Positions 56,812 through 64,000 of a DNA stretch of 64,000 nucleotides are shown here, piece by piece. The stretch is from Candidatus Persebacteraceae bacterium Df01 (GTDB lineage: Bacteria; Pseudomonadota; Gammaproteobacteria; Tethybacterales; Persebacteraceae). Position 1 is the stretch's first letter. Each line of letters starts with the position of its first letter. Under the pieces are notes generated by a model. That model did no database searches. It worked only from the letters and a program-made list of their open reading frames with translations, and was not told the origin of the DNA. Position numbers and translations under genes: made by a program. The stretch lies in the NCBI GenBank assembly GCA_030386295.1, contig JANQAO010000001.1:62001-126000 (forward strand), in the 5' to 3' direction.

Positions 56812-58107
56812 TCAATACCATTTGGACTTTATAGGCCCCCAAACAGGATTAATTATTTTTCCTGTTTCTTTAACGCCCCATCCAGACAATACTTTACCAT
56901 TAACCGACACAATAGATAAACTACCTCTTTTCTTTTCGTCATTAAACAGTACCATCACGTCATTGGGAGAAAATGTAGGTGCCGCCGCCTGTTGAATGTC
57001 GGTCAACACTACCGTATTTCCCGATGACAAATCCAGCAGCGCAATATTGTTGGCACCTTTTTGTCGCTGCACATAAACCATTCGTGCACCAGCAGAGTCA
57101 TAATCAGGTGAAACCGCCTCTCGACCACCAAAAGTTAGTCGTCGCGTTAGGCCGCTATCCAGACTGTATTCGTATATTTGCGGGCTTCCTCCCTCATCCG
57201 AAGTGAATGCGATGCGCTTGCCATCGGGCGAAAAAGTAGGTTCAGTATTGATAATACCGGATTCTAATTCGGGACGCATTTGTTGCTTGCTATTACCACC
57301 CAGCAAATAAATCTGTTGCAATCCACCATGTTCGGTGAGCGCAGCAGCAATTCGTCTGCCATCAGGCGACATCGCCGGAGCACTGTTGCTACCACGAAAA
57401 TTGGCTACCACTCGCCGTTCGCCGTTCAGCAAAGACTGACGGTAAACCACCGGCTTGCGCCGCTCAAATGACACATACAGTAATTCGTTACCGTCCGGCG
57501 TCCACGTGGGAGAAATAATATTGTTGTCGCTGGTCAGTATGGTCTGCGCATTATGACCGTCATAGTCAGCGACGCGCAAAGCGTTGCTGCCGTCAGCGGC
57601 TCTCCGAACATAAGCCACTTTGGTATGAAAAATACCGGGCTTGCGGGTAATGGATTCAAATACCCAATTACCAACTTGATGTGCTGCCGTGCGCTGCGTT
57701 TGTGCGTCAAAATTGATACTGAATGCGCCTAGGCTTTTTTCGGTGAGTGCATCATGCAGCTCAAAGAAAAGCAGCTCTGCCGCACCGTCTTTGCGTACCT
57801 GTCCAGTTAGCAAATATTCCCCACCGCGGTTGCGAACATCAACCAAGCGGGCAGTATCCACACCACCGTAACTACTGACTGTCCGCGAATAACTGCGAAA
57901 CAGTCCTGTGTGGGAGAGATCATCATGAATTACGCCGGACAGCGGCTGTCCCGCTAGCGTTTCTTCTCCGGCAAATTTTTCCACAAAAATATTGATGGGA
58001 CGCCAGTCACCGCTGGTCAGCCGCAAATCTAAAGCACGAGCAGGTGATGATAAAACAAATAAAGCAACCAACAGCCAAAAATGGCGAGCACACGGCAACA
58101 AAGTCAT
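56812..58107 (-). CDS. tolB: Tol-Pal system translocation protein TolB
   Basis: TolB is a periplasmic beta-propeller that moves between Pal and the TolA machine. The 431-residue protein has a signal peptide (FWLLVALFVLSSPARAL), an N-terminal alpha/beta domain, and repeated propeller strands such as SPTWTPDGNELLYVSFERR, PAMSPDGRRIAA and TFSPDGKRIAFTSDEGG. Length is normal. It lies 18 bases downstream of tolA. Confidence 0.95.
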   Translation of the reverse strand: MTLLPCARHFWLLVALFVLSSPARALDLRLTSGDWRPINIFVEKFAGEETLAGQPLSGVIHDDLSHTGLFRSYSRTVSSYGGVDTARLVDVRNRGGEYLLTGQVRKDGAAELLFFELHDALTEKSLGAFSINFDAQTQRTAAHQVGNWVFESITRKPGIFHTKVAYVRRAADGSNALRVADYDGHNAQTILTSDNNIISPTWTPDGNELLYVSFERRKPVVYRQSLLNGERRVVANFRGSNSAPAMSPDGRRIAAALTEHGGLQQIYLLGGNSKQQMRPELESGIINTEPTFSPDGKRIAFTSDEGGSPQIYEYSLDSGLTRRLTFGGREAVSPDYDSAGARMVYVQRQKGANNIALLDLSSGNTVVLTDIQQAAAPTFSPNDVMVLFNDEKKRGSLSIVSVNGKVLSGWGVKETGKIINPVWGPIKSKWY

Positions 58108-58125
58108 GCCATTATTATAACCGTC

Positions 58126-58938
58126 TCATTCAGGGCTAATATGCAGGCGCAATTTTTTAAACTCTTCCAACAACTCTCGCTCTTTGGGGAGTGGGAGCGG
58201 TGCAGCTTTCATAACTGCTCGCACAGCTTCTTCATCATACTGTGGCAGACCACTACTTTCCACCACCATCGGAATCCCCAATAATTCTCCGCCAGAATCT
58301 AAAAGCACTTCCACCACCACCACCAAATTATCAACATCTTGTGCCGACGCCGGCGTGATGAGGTACGGCTCTATACTGCTGATAATGCGACCTACATATA
58401 TATTGCTAAGATTTTCCAATTCTTCCCTACGTGCTGACAACTCAGCTTTTTTTTGCGTTGCTTCAGCCTGCCGCTTTCTCTCTTCTTCCTTCCGTTGCTC
58501 TTCTTCCTTTTTACGCCGATCTTTCTCCTCTTCTTTCTTTTTGCGCTTTAATTCTTCTTCCCGCTTTTTTTCCTTTCGTTGCTGCTCTTCTTCTTTCTTT
58601 CGCCGATCTTTCTCCTCTTCTTCTTTACGCTTTAATTCTTCTTCCCGCTTTTTTTCTAAGGCAATATCGGCTTCTGTAGGTTTCTGTGGCTGCGGTTCAA
58701 TTTTGGGTTCCGGCTCGGGCTGTGGCTCCGCTTCAATCGTAGGTTTCTGCCGAAGCGGTTGTGCTATCGGCGTTGGCACCAGAGAAACCTGTATCACCGA
58801 TTGTGGCAACGAAAAATGCCAGCTGAACTGAACAAAAAACAGAAAAAAAAACAATCCGATGAGCACCAACGACTGAACGGCCGTTGTAATTTTGCCTTCT
58901 TCCTCCCGGTCGGCAGCTACGTCCCGCCAGAGTTGCAT
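58126..58938 (-). CDS. tolA: Tol-Pal system inner-membrane protein TolA
   Basis: TolA spans the periplasm from its inner-membrane anchor to TolB and Pal. The 270-residue protein has one transmembrane helix (LVLIGLFFFLFFVQFSWHF), a proline-rich linker (PQPEPEPKIEPQPQKP), a K/E/R-rich helical stretch (residues 96-165) made of two near-identical repeats of about 28 residues, and a C-terminal domain with VVVVEVLLDSGGELLGIPMV and YDEEAVRAVMKAAPLPLP, a TonB-like fold. It lies four bases after tolR. Confidence 0.92.
   Translation of the reverse strand: MQLWRDVAADREEEGKITTAVQSLVLIGLFFFLFFVQFSWHFSLPQSVIQVSLVPTPIAQPLRQKPTIEAEPQPEPEPKIEPQPQKPTEADIALEKKREEELKRKEEEEKDRRKKEEEQQRKEKKREEELKRKKKEEEKDRRKKEEEQRKEEERKRQAEATQKKAELSARREELENLSNIYVGRIISSIEPYLITPASAQDVDNLVVVVEVLLDSGGELLGIPMVVESSGLPQYDEEAVRAVMKAAPLPLPKERELLEEFKKLRLHISPE
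58493..58656 (-). repeat. Two-copy tandem repeat in tolA
   Basis: Two imperfect copies of about 80 bases lie at about 58493-58571 and 58577-58656. Each encodes KKREEELKRK followed by KDRRKKEEEQ (residues 96-123 and 124-152). Such repeats can expand or shrink and change the length of the TolA rod. Confidence 0.7.
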
Positions 58939-58941
58939 TGC

Positions 58942-59370
58942 CTAATTGCCGTCGCTGTTTTTAGCCACCAGCCCCACTTGGTTAAAGCCCTCGTGCTGCA
59001 ACTTACCCAAAAGCGCCATTACATTTTTATATTCCAATTTTTCTGCCGCTGATATGATAATTGGTTTGTCGGGATGCAATAATTTTTTTTGGTTCAATAA
59101 ATCTAATAATTCGGTGATGTTAAGCTGAGCCGTTTCTTCGTCGTTGGCGCGGTCAATAATGCGATACGGATTAACTGTCGCTTCTGAATAAATAATTTCA
59201 ACCGCTTCCGGCTTTTGCTCACTCAATGGCGCATCACCCACCGACGGCAATTCCACTACGCCTTGATTGAATAGCGGCGTCGTAATCATAAAAATCACCA
59301 GCAACACCAGCATGACGTCCAAATACGGAACGACATTGATATTGCTGATGGGGGCGAGGCGTTTGCTCAC
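58942..59370 (-). CDS. tolR: Tol-Pal system protein TolR
   Basis: TolR is an ExbD-like energising subunit. The 142-residue protein has one N-terminal membrane helix (YLDVMLVLLVIFMITTPLF) that holds the proton-path aspartate, and a periplasmic domain (KPIIISAAEKLEYKNVMALL). It overlaps tolQ by four bases. It is part of the complete tolQRAB-pal-cpoB block. Confidence 0.95.
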   Translation of the reverse strand: MSKRLAPISNINVVPYLDVMLVLLVIFMITTPLFNQGVVELPSVGDAPLSEQKPEAVEIIYSEATVNPYRIIDRANDEETAQLNITELLDLLNQKKLLHPDKPIIISAAEKLEYKNVMALLGKLQHEGFNQVGLVAKNSDGN

Positions 59371-60032
59371 AGGGTGCGCTGCAAAATGTTGAGATATTGA
59401 TTGGAAAAATTTTCAAATCGCGCTTCCATTTGTTCCAGTCGCTGAGCAAAATAATTGTAAGCGATGAGTGCCGGAATAGCCGCCAAAAGCCCCATCGCCG
59501 TTGCTACTAGCGCTTCGGCAATGCCCGGTGCCACCAACGCTATCGTAGCTTGTGACGTTTGAGTCAGGGAATGAAAAGCGTTGATAATCCCCCACACCGT
59601 TCCCAGTAGACCGATATACGGCGATACGCCAGCAACTGTAGCAAGAAATTGCATGTGCCGTCCTAAGTAAACATTTTCGTGTTGGATGGATGTGAGCATT
59701 GCTCTCCGTACTCCTTCCAATATTAATTCAACATTTTCACCACTGGTTTCACAGGCTTTTTTGAATTCTTCCTGACCGGCAATGAAAACTTTTGACAGTC
59801 CCTGCTTGCCGTAATCGCCAGCTCTGGCACGATTTTCAATAGTGTCCAAATCACCATCGTGCCAGAAATCGTCTTCAAACAAATCACTATCTTCCTCGTA
59901 ATGACGCAAACCCAATCGCTTGCGTAAAATTTTCCAAACCGTCAAATACAGCAGCACAAATAGAATAAGCAGCACAAACTGTGCCACCGGACTAGCTTTG
60001 AGAATAAGCGATAAAAACCCAACATCATTCAT
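59367..60032 (-). CDS. tolQ: Tol-Pal system protein TolQ
   Basis: TolQ is the MotA/ExbB-like proton channel of the Tol machine. The 221-residue protein has three membrane helices, the first FVLLILFVLLYLTVWKILR, and the second and third near FLATVAGVSPYIGLLGTVWG and APGIAEALVATAMGLLAAIP. The conserved Thr/Ala pattern TVWGIINAFHS is present. It overlaps ybgC and tolR by four bases each. Confidence 0.95.
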   Translation of the reverse strand: MNDVGFLSLILKASPVAQFVLLILFVLLYLTVWKILRKRLGLRHYEEDSDLFEDDFWHDGDLDTIENRARAGDYGKQGLSKVFIAGQEEFKKACETSGENVELILEGVRRAMLTSIQHENVYLGRHMQFLATVAGVSPYIGLLGTVWGIINAFHSLTQTSQATIALVAPGIAEALVATAMGLLAAIPALIAYNYFAQRLEQMEARFENFSNQYLNILQRTL

Positions 60033-60430
60033 AATAATTTAATTTTATCAGCAAGCGTTACTGGTAGGGGAGTCGCTCTGCCATTTTTTACGCACACCAC
60101 GCGCACAGCTGCCGAAGCAACCGTTTCGCCATCGGCAGCGCGGACAGCAGTTTGCGTAAAATCCACAGAAGCTCCGCCACAGGTAGAAATGGTCGCACTT
60201 ACTTGCAACATATCATCCAAAAATGCTGGCCGACAAAAATCCAGTGTCATTGTCCGCACCACAAACAAAACGCTTTCCTCTGCCGCTAGGCGACGCAATT
60301 CAAAACCCAGTTGACGTAAATATTCGGTTCGGGCGCGCTCAAAAAAGCGCACATAGGCGGCATGATATACCACTCCGCCGGCGTCAGTATCCTCATAATA
60401 GACACGCACCGGCAGGATAAACAAATCCAT
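60029..60430 (-). CDS. ybgC: Acyl-CoA thioesterase YbgC
   Basis: YbgC is a hot-dog thioesterase found at the head of tol-pal operons, thought to act in phospholipid metabolism. I start at ATG 60430, which follows the ruvB stop by two bases, giving 133 residues; an ATG at 60451 is possible. The active-site motif is EDTDAGGVVYHAAYVRFFER. It overlaps tolQ by four bases. Confidence 0.94.
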   Translation of the reverse strand: MDLFILPVRVYYEDTDAGGVVYHAAYVRFFERARTEYLRQLGFELRRLAAEESVLFVVRTMTLDFCRPAFLDDMLQVSATISTCGGASVDFTQTAVRAADGETVASAAVRVVCVKNGRATPLPVTLADKIKLL

Positions 60431-60432
60431 CG

Positions 60433-61485
60433 TTACTCTGGTTTTTCCCATAATTTCGGGATATTTGCTACCGGCAATCCAAAATGTTTTGCTGCTGCCG
60501 GTAGTGCCACGCGCCCACGCGGTGAACGCGCCAAAAACCCTTCTTTGATTAAATAAGGCTCAATAAATGATTCCAGCGTGTCCGCCGTCTCGCCGATAGC
60601 CATTGCCAAAGTGTCCACACCAACGGGACCACCACCAAATTTGTTAAGCAACGCATCCAAATAACGCTTATCCATGCTGTCCAACCCAGCGTTATCCACG
60701 TCTAGCATAGTCAGAGCCGCCGCTGCCGTTTTGCCGTCAATAATACCGTCACCTTCCACTTCAGCAAAATCTCGGGTACGGCGCAACAGACGGTTAGCAA
60801 TGCGCGGGGTACGGCGGGCACGACGAGCTATTTCATCAACACCGTCATCTTTAAATTTGATATTAAGAAGGCTAGCGCTACGGTGAACAATGGCACGCAT
60901 ATCGTCATCATTGTAATATTCCAAACCACAAACGATGCCAAAACGATCACGTAGAGGTGCCGTCAACCGCCCTGGACGGGTGGTAGCACCAATTAACGTA
61001 AACCGCGGCAAATCCAGTCGCACAGAACGCGCCGTAGGACCTTCACCGATAATAATGTCCAAACGAAAATCTTCCAGTGCCGAATACATGGTTTCCTCAA
61101 TAGCTGGATGCATGCGGTGAATTTCATCAATAAACAGCGTGTCGCCGGCGGTAAGAGAAGTCATCAAAGCAGCTATGTCACCGGCACGCTCTAACGCTGG
61201 GCCGGTAGTAGAATGCAACGTACCACCCGATTCGGCGGCAATAATCATTGCCAACGTTGTTTTGCCAAGCCCCGGCGGCCCAAACAACAACACATGGTCT
61301 AATGCTTCGTCGCGTTTTTTGGCCGCCGCAATAAAAACTTCCAGTTGCCGTTTAGTTGACGGTTGACCGACATATTCGTTAAGCGAGGTCGGACGTAGGG
61401 CAGCGTCGGGGAAAGATTCGGGCGGAACGAAGGACGGAGAGGTAGCAGCGGGCGGCTTGGCGGACACATTAGTATTTTCCCACAT
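60433..61485 (-). CDS. ruvB: Holliday junction branch migration helicase RuvB
   Basis: RuvB drives branch migration with RuvA. From the ATG at 61485 the product has 350 residues, with the AAA+ motifs [15 protein letters not shown] (Walker A), [15 protein letters not shown] (Walker B), [19 protein letters not shown] (sensor and arginine finger) and a C-terminal winged helix ([19 protein letters not shown]). ruvA and ruvC, often upstream, are absent. It is followed by ybgC, the common gammaproteobacterial order. Confidence 0.96.
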   Translation of the reverse strand: MWENTNVSAKPPAATSPSFVPPESFPDAALRPTSLNEYVGQPSTKRQLEVFIAAAKKRDEALDHVLLFGPPGLGKTTLAMIIAAESGGTLHSTTGPALERAGDIAALMTSLTAGDTLFIDEIHRMHPAIEETMYSALEDFRLDIIIGEGPTARSVRLDLPRFTLIGATTRPGRLTAPLRDRFGIVCGLEYYNDDDMRAIVHRSASLLNIKFKDDGVDEIARRARRTPRIANRLLRRTRDFAEVEGDGIIDGKTAAAALTMLDVDNAGLDSMDKRYLDALLNKFGGGPVGVDTLAMAIGETADTLESFIEPYLIKEGFLARSPRGRVALPAAAKHFGLPVANIPKLWEKPE

Positions 61486-61561
61486 TGCGCCAGCGGTTTT
61501 ATGACACTTTATTGATGATATGATATTCTTATCCAAATTTGACAACAATCAGGAGTAGTTC

Positions 61562-62026
61562 ATGCAAGTCAAAGACATTATAAAAACAAAAAAACGAGCA
61601 GGGCAGATATTGTCGGTTTCTGTCGAAGATCTCGTCACTAAAGCCGTTGATATCATGGTAACAAACGACACTGGCTCGGTAGTGGTGTACGACGGAGATC
61701 AATTTGTCGGCATGGTAACTTTTCGCGAAGTGCTCAACACGCTGCACGAAAAAGGTTACGAATCTGGTTCCTGCACATTGTGCGGCGACATCATAGACAA
61801 AGAACATTCTTCCTGTGCCACACCCGATGATAGTGTGGAGCAACTACGCAGCTTGATGATTGATAATCACATTCGCTATCTACCAGTGGTACAAGACGGC
61901 AGTTTGACCGACATTGTGTCGTTTTACGATGTAGCCCGTAGCCTTGCCAAACAAATTAATTATGAAAATCGCCTGCTCAAAGAGTACATCCGCAATTGGC
62001 CAGAACAAGAAAACGATAACGAGTGA
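61562..62026 (+). CDS. CBS domain-pair protein
   Basis: The 154-residue cytoplasmic protein has two CBS motifs (about residues 10-70 and 82-145). The first contains VEDLVTKAVDIMVTNDTGSV and the second VEQLRSLMIDNHIRYLPVVQ, with VSFYDVARSL after it. Between them is a cysteine-bearing linker (CTLCGDIIDKEHSSC) that could bind a metal. CBS pairs sense adenosine nucleotides or other ligands. It has a ribosome site (AGGAG) and overlaps the next gene by four bases. Confidence 0.88.
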   Translation: MQVKDIIKTKKRAGQILSVSVEDLVTKAVDIMVTNDTGSVVVYDGDQFVGMVTFREVLNTLHEKGYESGSCTLCGDIIDKEHSSCATPDDSVEQLRSLMIDNHIRYLPVVQDGSLTDIVSFYDVARSLAKQINYENRLLKEYIRNWPEQENDNE

Positions 62027-62508
62027 CAACACCGCGCGCTGAGCGCATAGAGCGTGTGCGCAAAGCTCTGCTTAATGCTGGGTTACACACCCAGATACGA
62101 GCATTGCAAGACAATACGGCCACTGCGGCACAGGCAGCAGAAGCACTGGAATGTACTGTCGGTGAAATCGCCAAATCCTTGATGTTTCGTCGTGTAACCG
62201 ATGACAGCCCGGTACTAGCGGTATTGTCGGGCGTAAATCGCGTAGCGCCAGATAAATTGGCAAAAACAGTAGGCGGCACGGTTACTAAAGCTGACGCTGC
62301 ATTTGTTAAACAACACTCCGGTTTTGAAATTGGCGGCGTGCCGCCGCTGGGACATCTAACAGCGTTTCCAGTAGTGTTTGATGAAAAATTACGCCGTTAC
62401 GCCGTTGTGTGGGCAGCGGCGGGGTCAGCATATGCCGTATTTCCGGCGGCAGCCGATGAATTAGCAAAAGCTGCCGGCGCTGTTGTGGCGGATATTGCGG
62501 AAGATTAA
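62023..62508 (+). CDS. YbaK/EbsC-like aminoacyl-tRNA deacylase
   Basis: The 161-residue product starts with GTG (overlapping the CBS gene) and has the YbaK/ProX fold: TVGEIAKSLMFR with the catalytic lysine, VLSGVNRVAPDKLAKTVGG, and FEIGGVPPLGHLTAFPVVFD. Such enzymes clear mischarged tRNA, for example Cys-tRNA-Pro. The exact specificity cannot be told. It is 186 bases from soxX. Confidence 0.87.
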   Translation: MTTPRAERIERVRKALLNAGLHTQIRALQDNTATAAQAAEALECTVGEIAKSLMFRRVTDDSPVLAVLSGVNRVAPDKLAKTVGGTVTKADAAFVKQHSGFEIGGVPPLGHLTAFPVVFDEKLRRYAVVWAAAGSAYAVFPAAADELAKAAGAVVADIAED

Positions 62509-62694
62509 GCCAACGACCTGACCACTGATGTCAAGTGCCTGTGCCACCGTTGTCTTCACACTCTGAATAATTCTTGAAACTAAAATTACTCAGACACGGC
62601 ATTCCTTGATATTCTTGGTGTTATGCAAACATTTCCTCCAAAAACTTCGGCTTGTGATAAGATAAATGTGGAAAGAGATTAGAGGAAATATCCT

Positions 62695-63051
62695 ATGAAA
62701 AAAACACTCGCGGTAATGTTTACATTGCCGATGCTCTTGTCTTCACTAGCAATACCTGTGCTGGCAGATAACGTTGCCGAAGGCAAAAAAATTGCTTTTC
62801 AACGACGCGGTACTAGTGGCGTCGGCAATTGCCTCGCCTGTCATGCCATCGCTGACGGCGAATCACCAGGCAACATGGGACCACCGCTCGTTGCCATAAA
62901 AGCGCGTTTCCCCAATCGCAATGATTTGCGAGCGCGACTATACGACCCCACCGTAGCCAATCCCATTTCGGCAATGCCTCCATTTGGCAAGCATGGCATC
63001 TTAACTGATGAAGAAATTGAAAAAGTTATTGACTATCTCTACACCCTGTGA
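62695..63051 (+). CDS. soxX: Sulfur oxidation c-type cytochrome SoxX
   Basis: SoxX is the heme subunit that pairs with SoxA to join thiosulfate to SoxY. The 118-residue protein has a signal peptide (MKKTLAVMFTLPMLLSSLAI), one heme motif CLACH, and the axial methionine in SAMPPFGKHGIL. It has a good ribosome site (AGAGGA). It begins the soxXYZA order at the window end. TGATAAGATAA at 62655-62665 may be a promoter element. Confidence 0.92.
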   Translation: MKKTLAVMFTLPMLLSSLAIPVLADNVAEGKKIAFQRRGTSGVGNCLACHAIADGESPGNMGPPLVAIKARFPNRNDLRARLYDPTVANPISAMPPFGKHGILTDEEIEKVIDYLYTL

Positions 63052-63064
63052 CAGGAGAATAATT

Positions 63065-63511
63065 ATGCAACGACGATTATTTTTACAAGCCGGCGCATGG
63101 ATGGCTGGAGTTTTGGCTGTGTTGCCACAAAAAGCTTTGGCGGCGTGGCCAACACAAGCTTTCAAGAGCACAAAAATGCAAGAAAGCATCAAAGCTCTCT
63201 ACGGCACTGAAGATTATGCCGTTAGTGATGCGGTGCTTTTTAAAGCTCCCGAAATTGCCGAAAACGGCGCCGTAGTGCCCATATCAGTCAAATACGACGG
63301 CCCAGTCAAAAATATCGCTATTTTTGTAGAGGAAAATCCGGCACCCTTAGTTAGTTCCTTTGATATGAGTACCAAGTCTGTCGCTAACATTTCTACCCGA
63401 ATCAAAATGGGCAAAGGTTCCAAAGTGCACGCTATTGTGCAAACAGCAGACGGCAAGCTTATCGGCGCAGTTAAAGAAGTCAAAGTAACCATCGGCGGTT
63501 GCGGCGGTTAA
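63065..63511 (+). CDS. soxY: Thiosulfate carrier protein SoxY
   Basis: SoxY carries the sulfur substrate on a C-terminal cysteine. I start at the ATG at 63065, as the longer frame overlaps soxX. The 148-residue product has a twin-arginine-like signal (MQRRLFLQAGAWMAGVLAV), an SoxY beta-fold (AVVPISVKYDGPVKNIAIFV), and the canonical swinging arm VTIGGCGG at the end, with the carrier cysteine third from last. Its strand and spacing put it in one operon with soxX and soxZ. Confidence 0.94.
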   Translation: MQRRLFLQAGAWMAGVLAVLPQKALAAWPTQAFKSTKMQESIKALYGTEDYAVSDAVLFKAPEIAENGAVVPISVKYDGPVKNIAIFVEENPAPLVSSFDMSTKSVANISTRIKMGKGSKVHAIVQTADGKLIGAVKEVKVTIGGCGG

Positions 63512-63539
63512 TGATTGCGCACTAAACGAGGAGAATATA

Positions 63540-63836
63540 ATGAAAGTCAAAGCAAAAATAAAAGATAATGCGGTGGAAGTCAAACTCATCGCCAAACACC
63601 CAATGGCATCAGGACAGGTAAAAGACAAAGAAGGCAAAATTATTCCCGCCCACTATATTGAACAGCTAACGGCGACAGTTGACGATGAAATTATTTTTAC
63701 TGCTAATTTGGGACCTGCGGTTTCCAAAAACCCTTACTTGAAGTTTTATTATCAGGGTAGTAGCGGTGATGAAATTATATTGCACTGGAAAGACAACAAA
63801 GGCGAGGAAGTTAGCACTAAGGCGACAGTTAAATGA
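63540..63836 (+). CDS. soxZ: Thiosulfate oxidation carrier complex protein SoxZ
   Basis: SoxZ forms a heterodimer with SoxY. The 98-residue protein starts MKVKAKIKDNAVEVKLIAKH with the family motif HPMASGQVKDKEGKIIPAHY, and FLKFYYQGSSGD-like content near its end. It has no signal peptide, so it is exported with SoxY. It overlaps soxA by four bases (ATGA). Confidence 0.95.
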   Translation: MKVKAKIKDNAVEVKLIAKHPMASGQVKDKEGKIIPAHYIEQLTATVDDEIIFTANLGPAVSKNPYLKFYYQGSSGDEIILHWKDNKGEEVSTKATVK

Positions 63837-64000
63837 CCGCTATTAATAGACTAAAAGCGGCAGTGTTGGCGGTGGCATTAGCAACAGGGATGCCGGTGGC
63901 ATCTGCCGCACCACAAGATCAACCAGAAAAAGACCGCGCGGCTTTTGTTAAATATTTCCAAACACATTTTCCCGACGTGCCGCTTGATGATTTTGTCAAT
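63833..64000 (+). CDS. soxA: Sulfur oxidation c-type cytochrome SoxA, 3' end outside the window
   Basis: SoxA and SoxX form the enzyme that binds thiosulfate to SoxY. The first 56 codons are here: a signal peptide (LKAAVLAVALATGMPVASAA) and the start of the mature protein, DRAAFVKYFQTHFPDVPLDD, which matches SoxA. The heme and active-site cysteine parts are beyond the window. The ATG overlaps the soxZ stop. Confidence 0.85.
   Translation, partial: MTAINRLKAAVLAVALATGMPVASAAPQDQPEKDRAAFVKYFQTHFPDVPLDDFVN

Noticed and set aside
58184-58831. 215-codon frame opposite tolA with long Ser/Phe runs
   Set aside because: The runs come from reading the K/E repeat backwards. TolA on the minus strand has clear domains and neighbours.

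Overview
The window looks like a chromosome segment from a free-living or host-associated proteobacterium, most likely gammaproteobacterial. Pointers are the gene orders cyaY / lptM-lysA, rsmD-coaD-fdx, ruvB-ybgC-tolQRAB-pal-cpoB, the SURF1 pair, hisFE-tatABC, and an intact start of a sox (thiosulfate oxidation) cluster. Coding is dense, neighbouring genes often overlap by 1-23 bases, and intergenic stretches are short and AT-rich. The taxonomic guess is inference. No rRNA, CRISPR array, insertion sequence or prophage was seen. One tRNA gene, Arg(CCG), is present.

Layout. 0-5 kb, + strand: end of rpe, gph, then an ABC exporter ATPase and its permease with serS lying between them, and a membrane-anchored protein. 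5-9.5 kb, - strand: a membrane sulfatase-like enzyme overlapping a small YIDPGSG protein, then only nuoC, nuoD and nuoE of complex I. 9.6-15.4 kb: a SMUG1-like uracil glycosylase, tRNA-Arg, a frameshifted prlC, an MFS carrier, and SURF1 with its usual small partner. 15.6-31 kb, + strand: mnmA, pheA, hisF, hisE, tatABC, a degenerate NtrC-type regulator, mfd, comM, a small DUF4258-like gene, a suhB-like gene, mutS and a CorB-like protein. 32-38.8 kb, - strand: a flavoprotein disulfide reductase with a TVP38 protein, and the run DUF4124-hisA-hisC-tyrA-aroA. 39-46.8 kb: alaS, then an accessory patch with a decayed flavin monooxygenase, an M24 protein, a DUF3047 protein, a Tat-exported metallo-hydrolase and gloA. 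46.9-54.1 kb: mnmG-parA-parB, slt, cyaY, lptM-lysA. 54.1-61.5 kb, - strand: fdx, coaD (frameshifted), rsmD, then cpoB-pal-tolBARQ-ybgC-ruvB. 61.5-64 kb: a CBS-pair protein, a YbaK-like protein, and soxX-soxY-soxZ-soxA running off the end.

How the parts fit. The Tat translocase in the window is the likely exporter of SoxY and the Tat-signalled hydrolase. The Tol-Pal block is a complete cell-envelope machine. pheA, tyrA, aroA and hisC make aromatic amino acids, and hisC, hisA, hisF and hisE make histidine.

Most notable observations. (1) pheA-hisF on the + strand and hisA-hisC on the - strand are exactly what a single inversion of about 19.7 kb (17.9-37.6 kb) would make from the canonical orders pheA-hisC-tyrA-aroA and hisA-hisF-hisE-tatABC. 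(2) Three conserved housekeeping genes carry lesions: prlC and coaD each lack one base in an A/T homopolymer, and mfd has no ordinary start codon but a good Shine-Dalgarno before an ATC. (3) A flavin monooxygenase gene has at least two stops, a frameshift and two internal deletions. (4) Complex I is represented here only by nuoCDE. I saw no clear new multi-gene system; the best candidates for uncharacterised biology are the sulfatase/YIDPGSG pair and the 43-46 kb accessory cluster.
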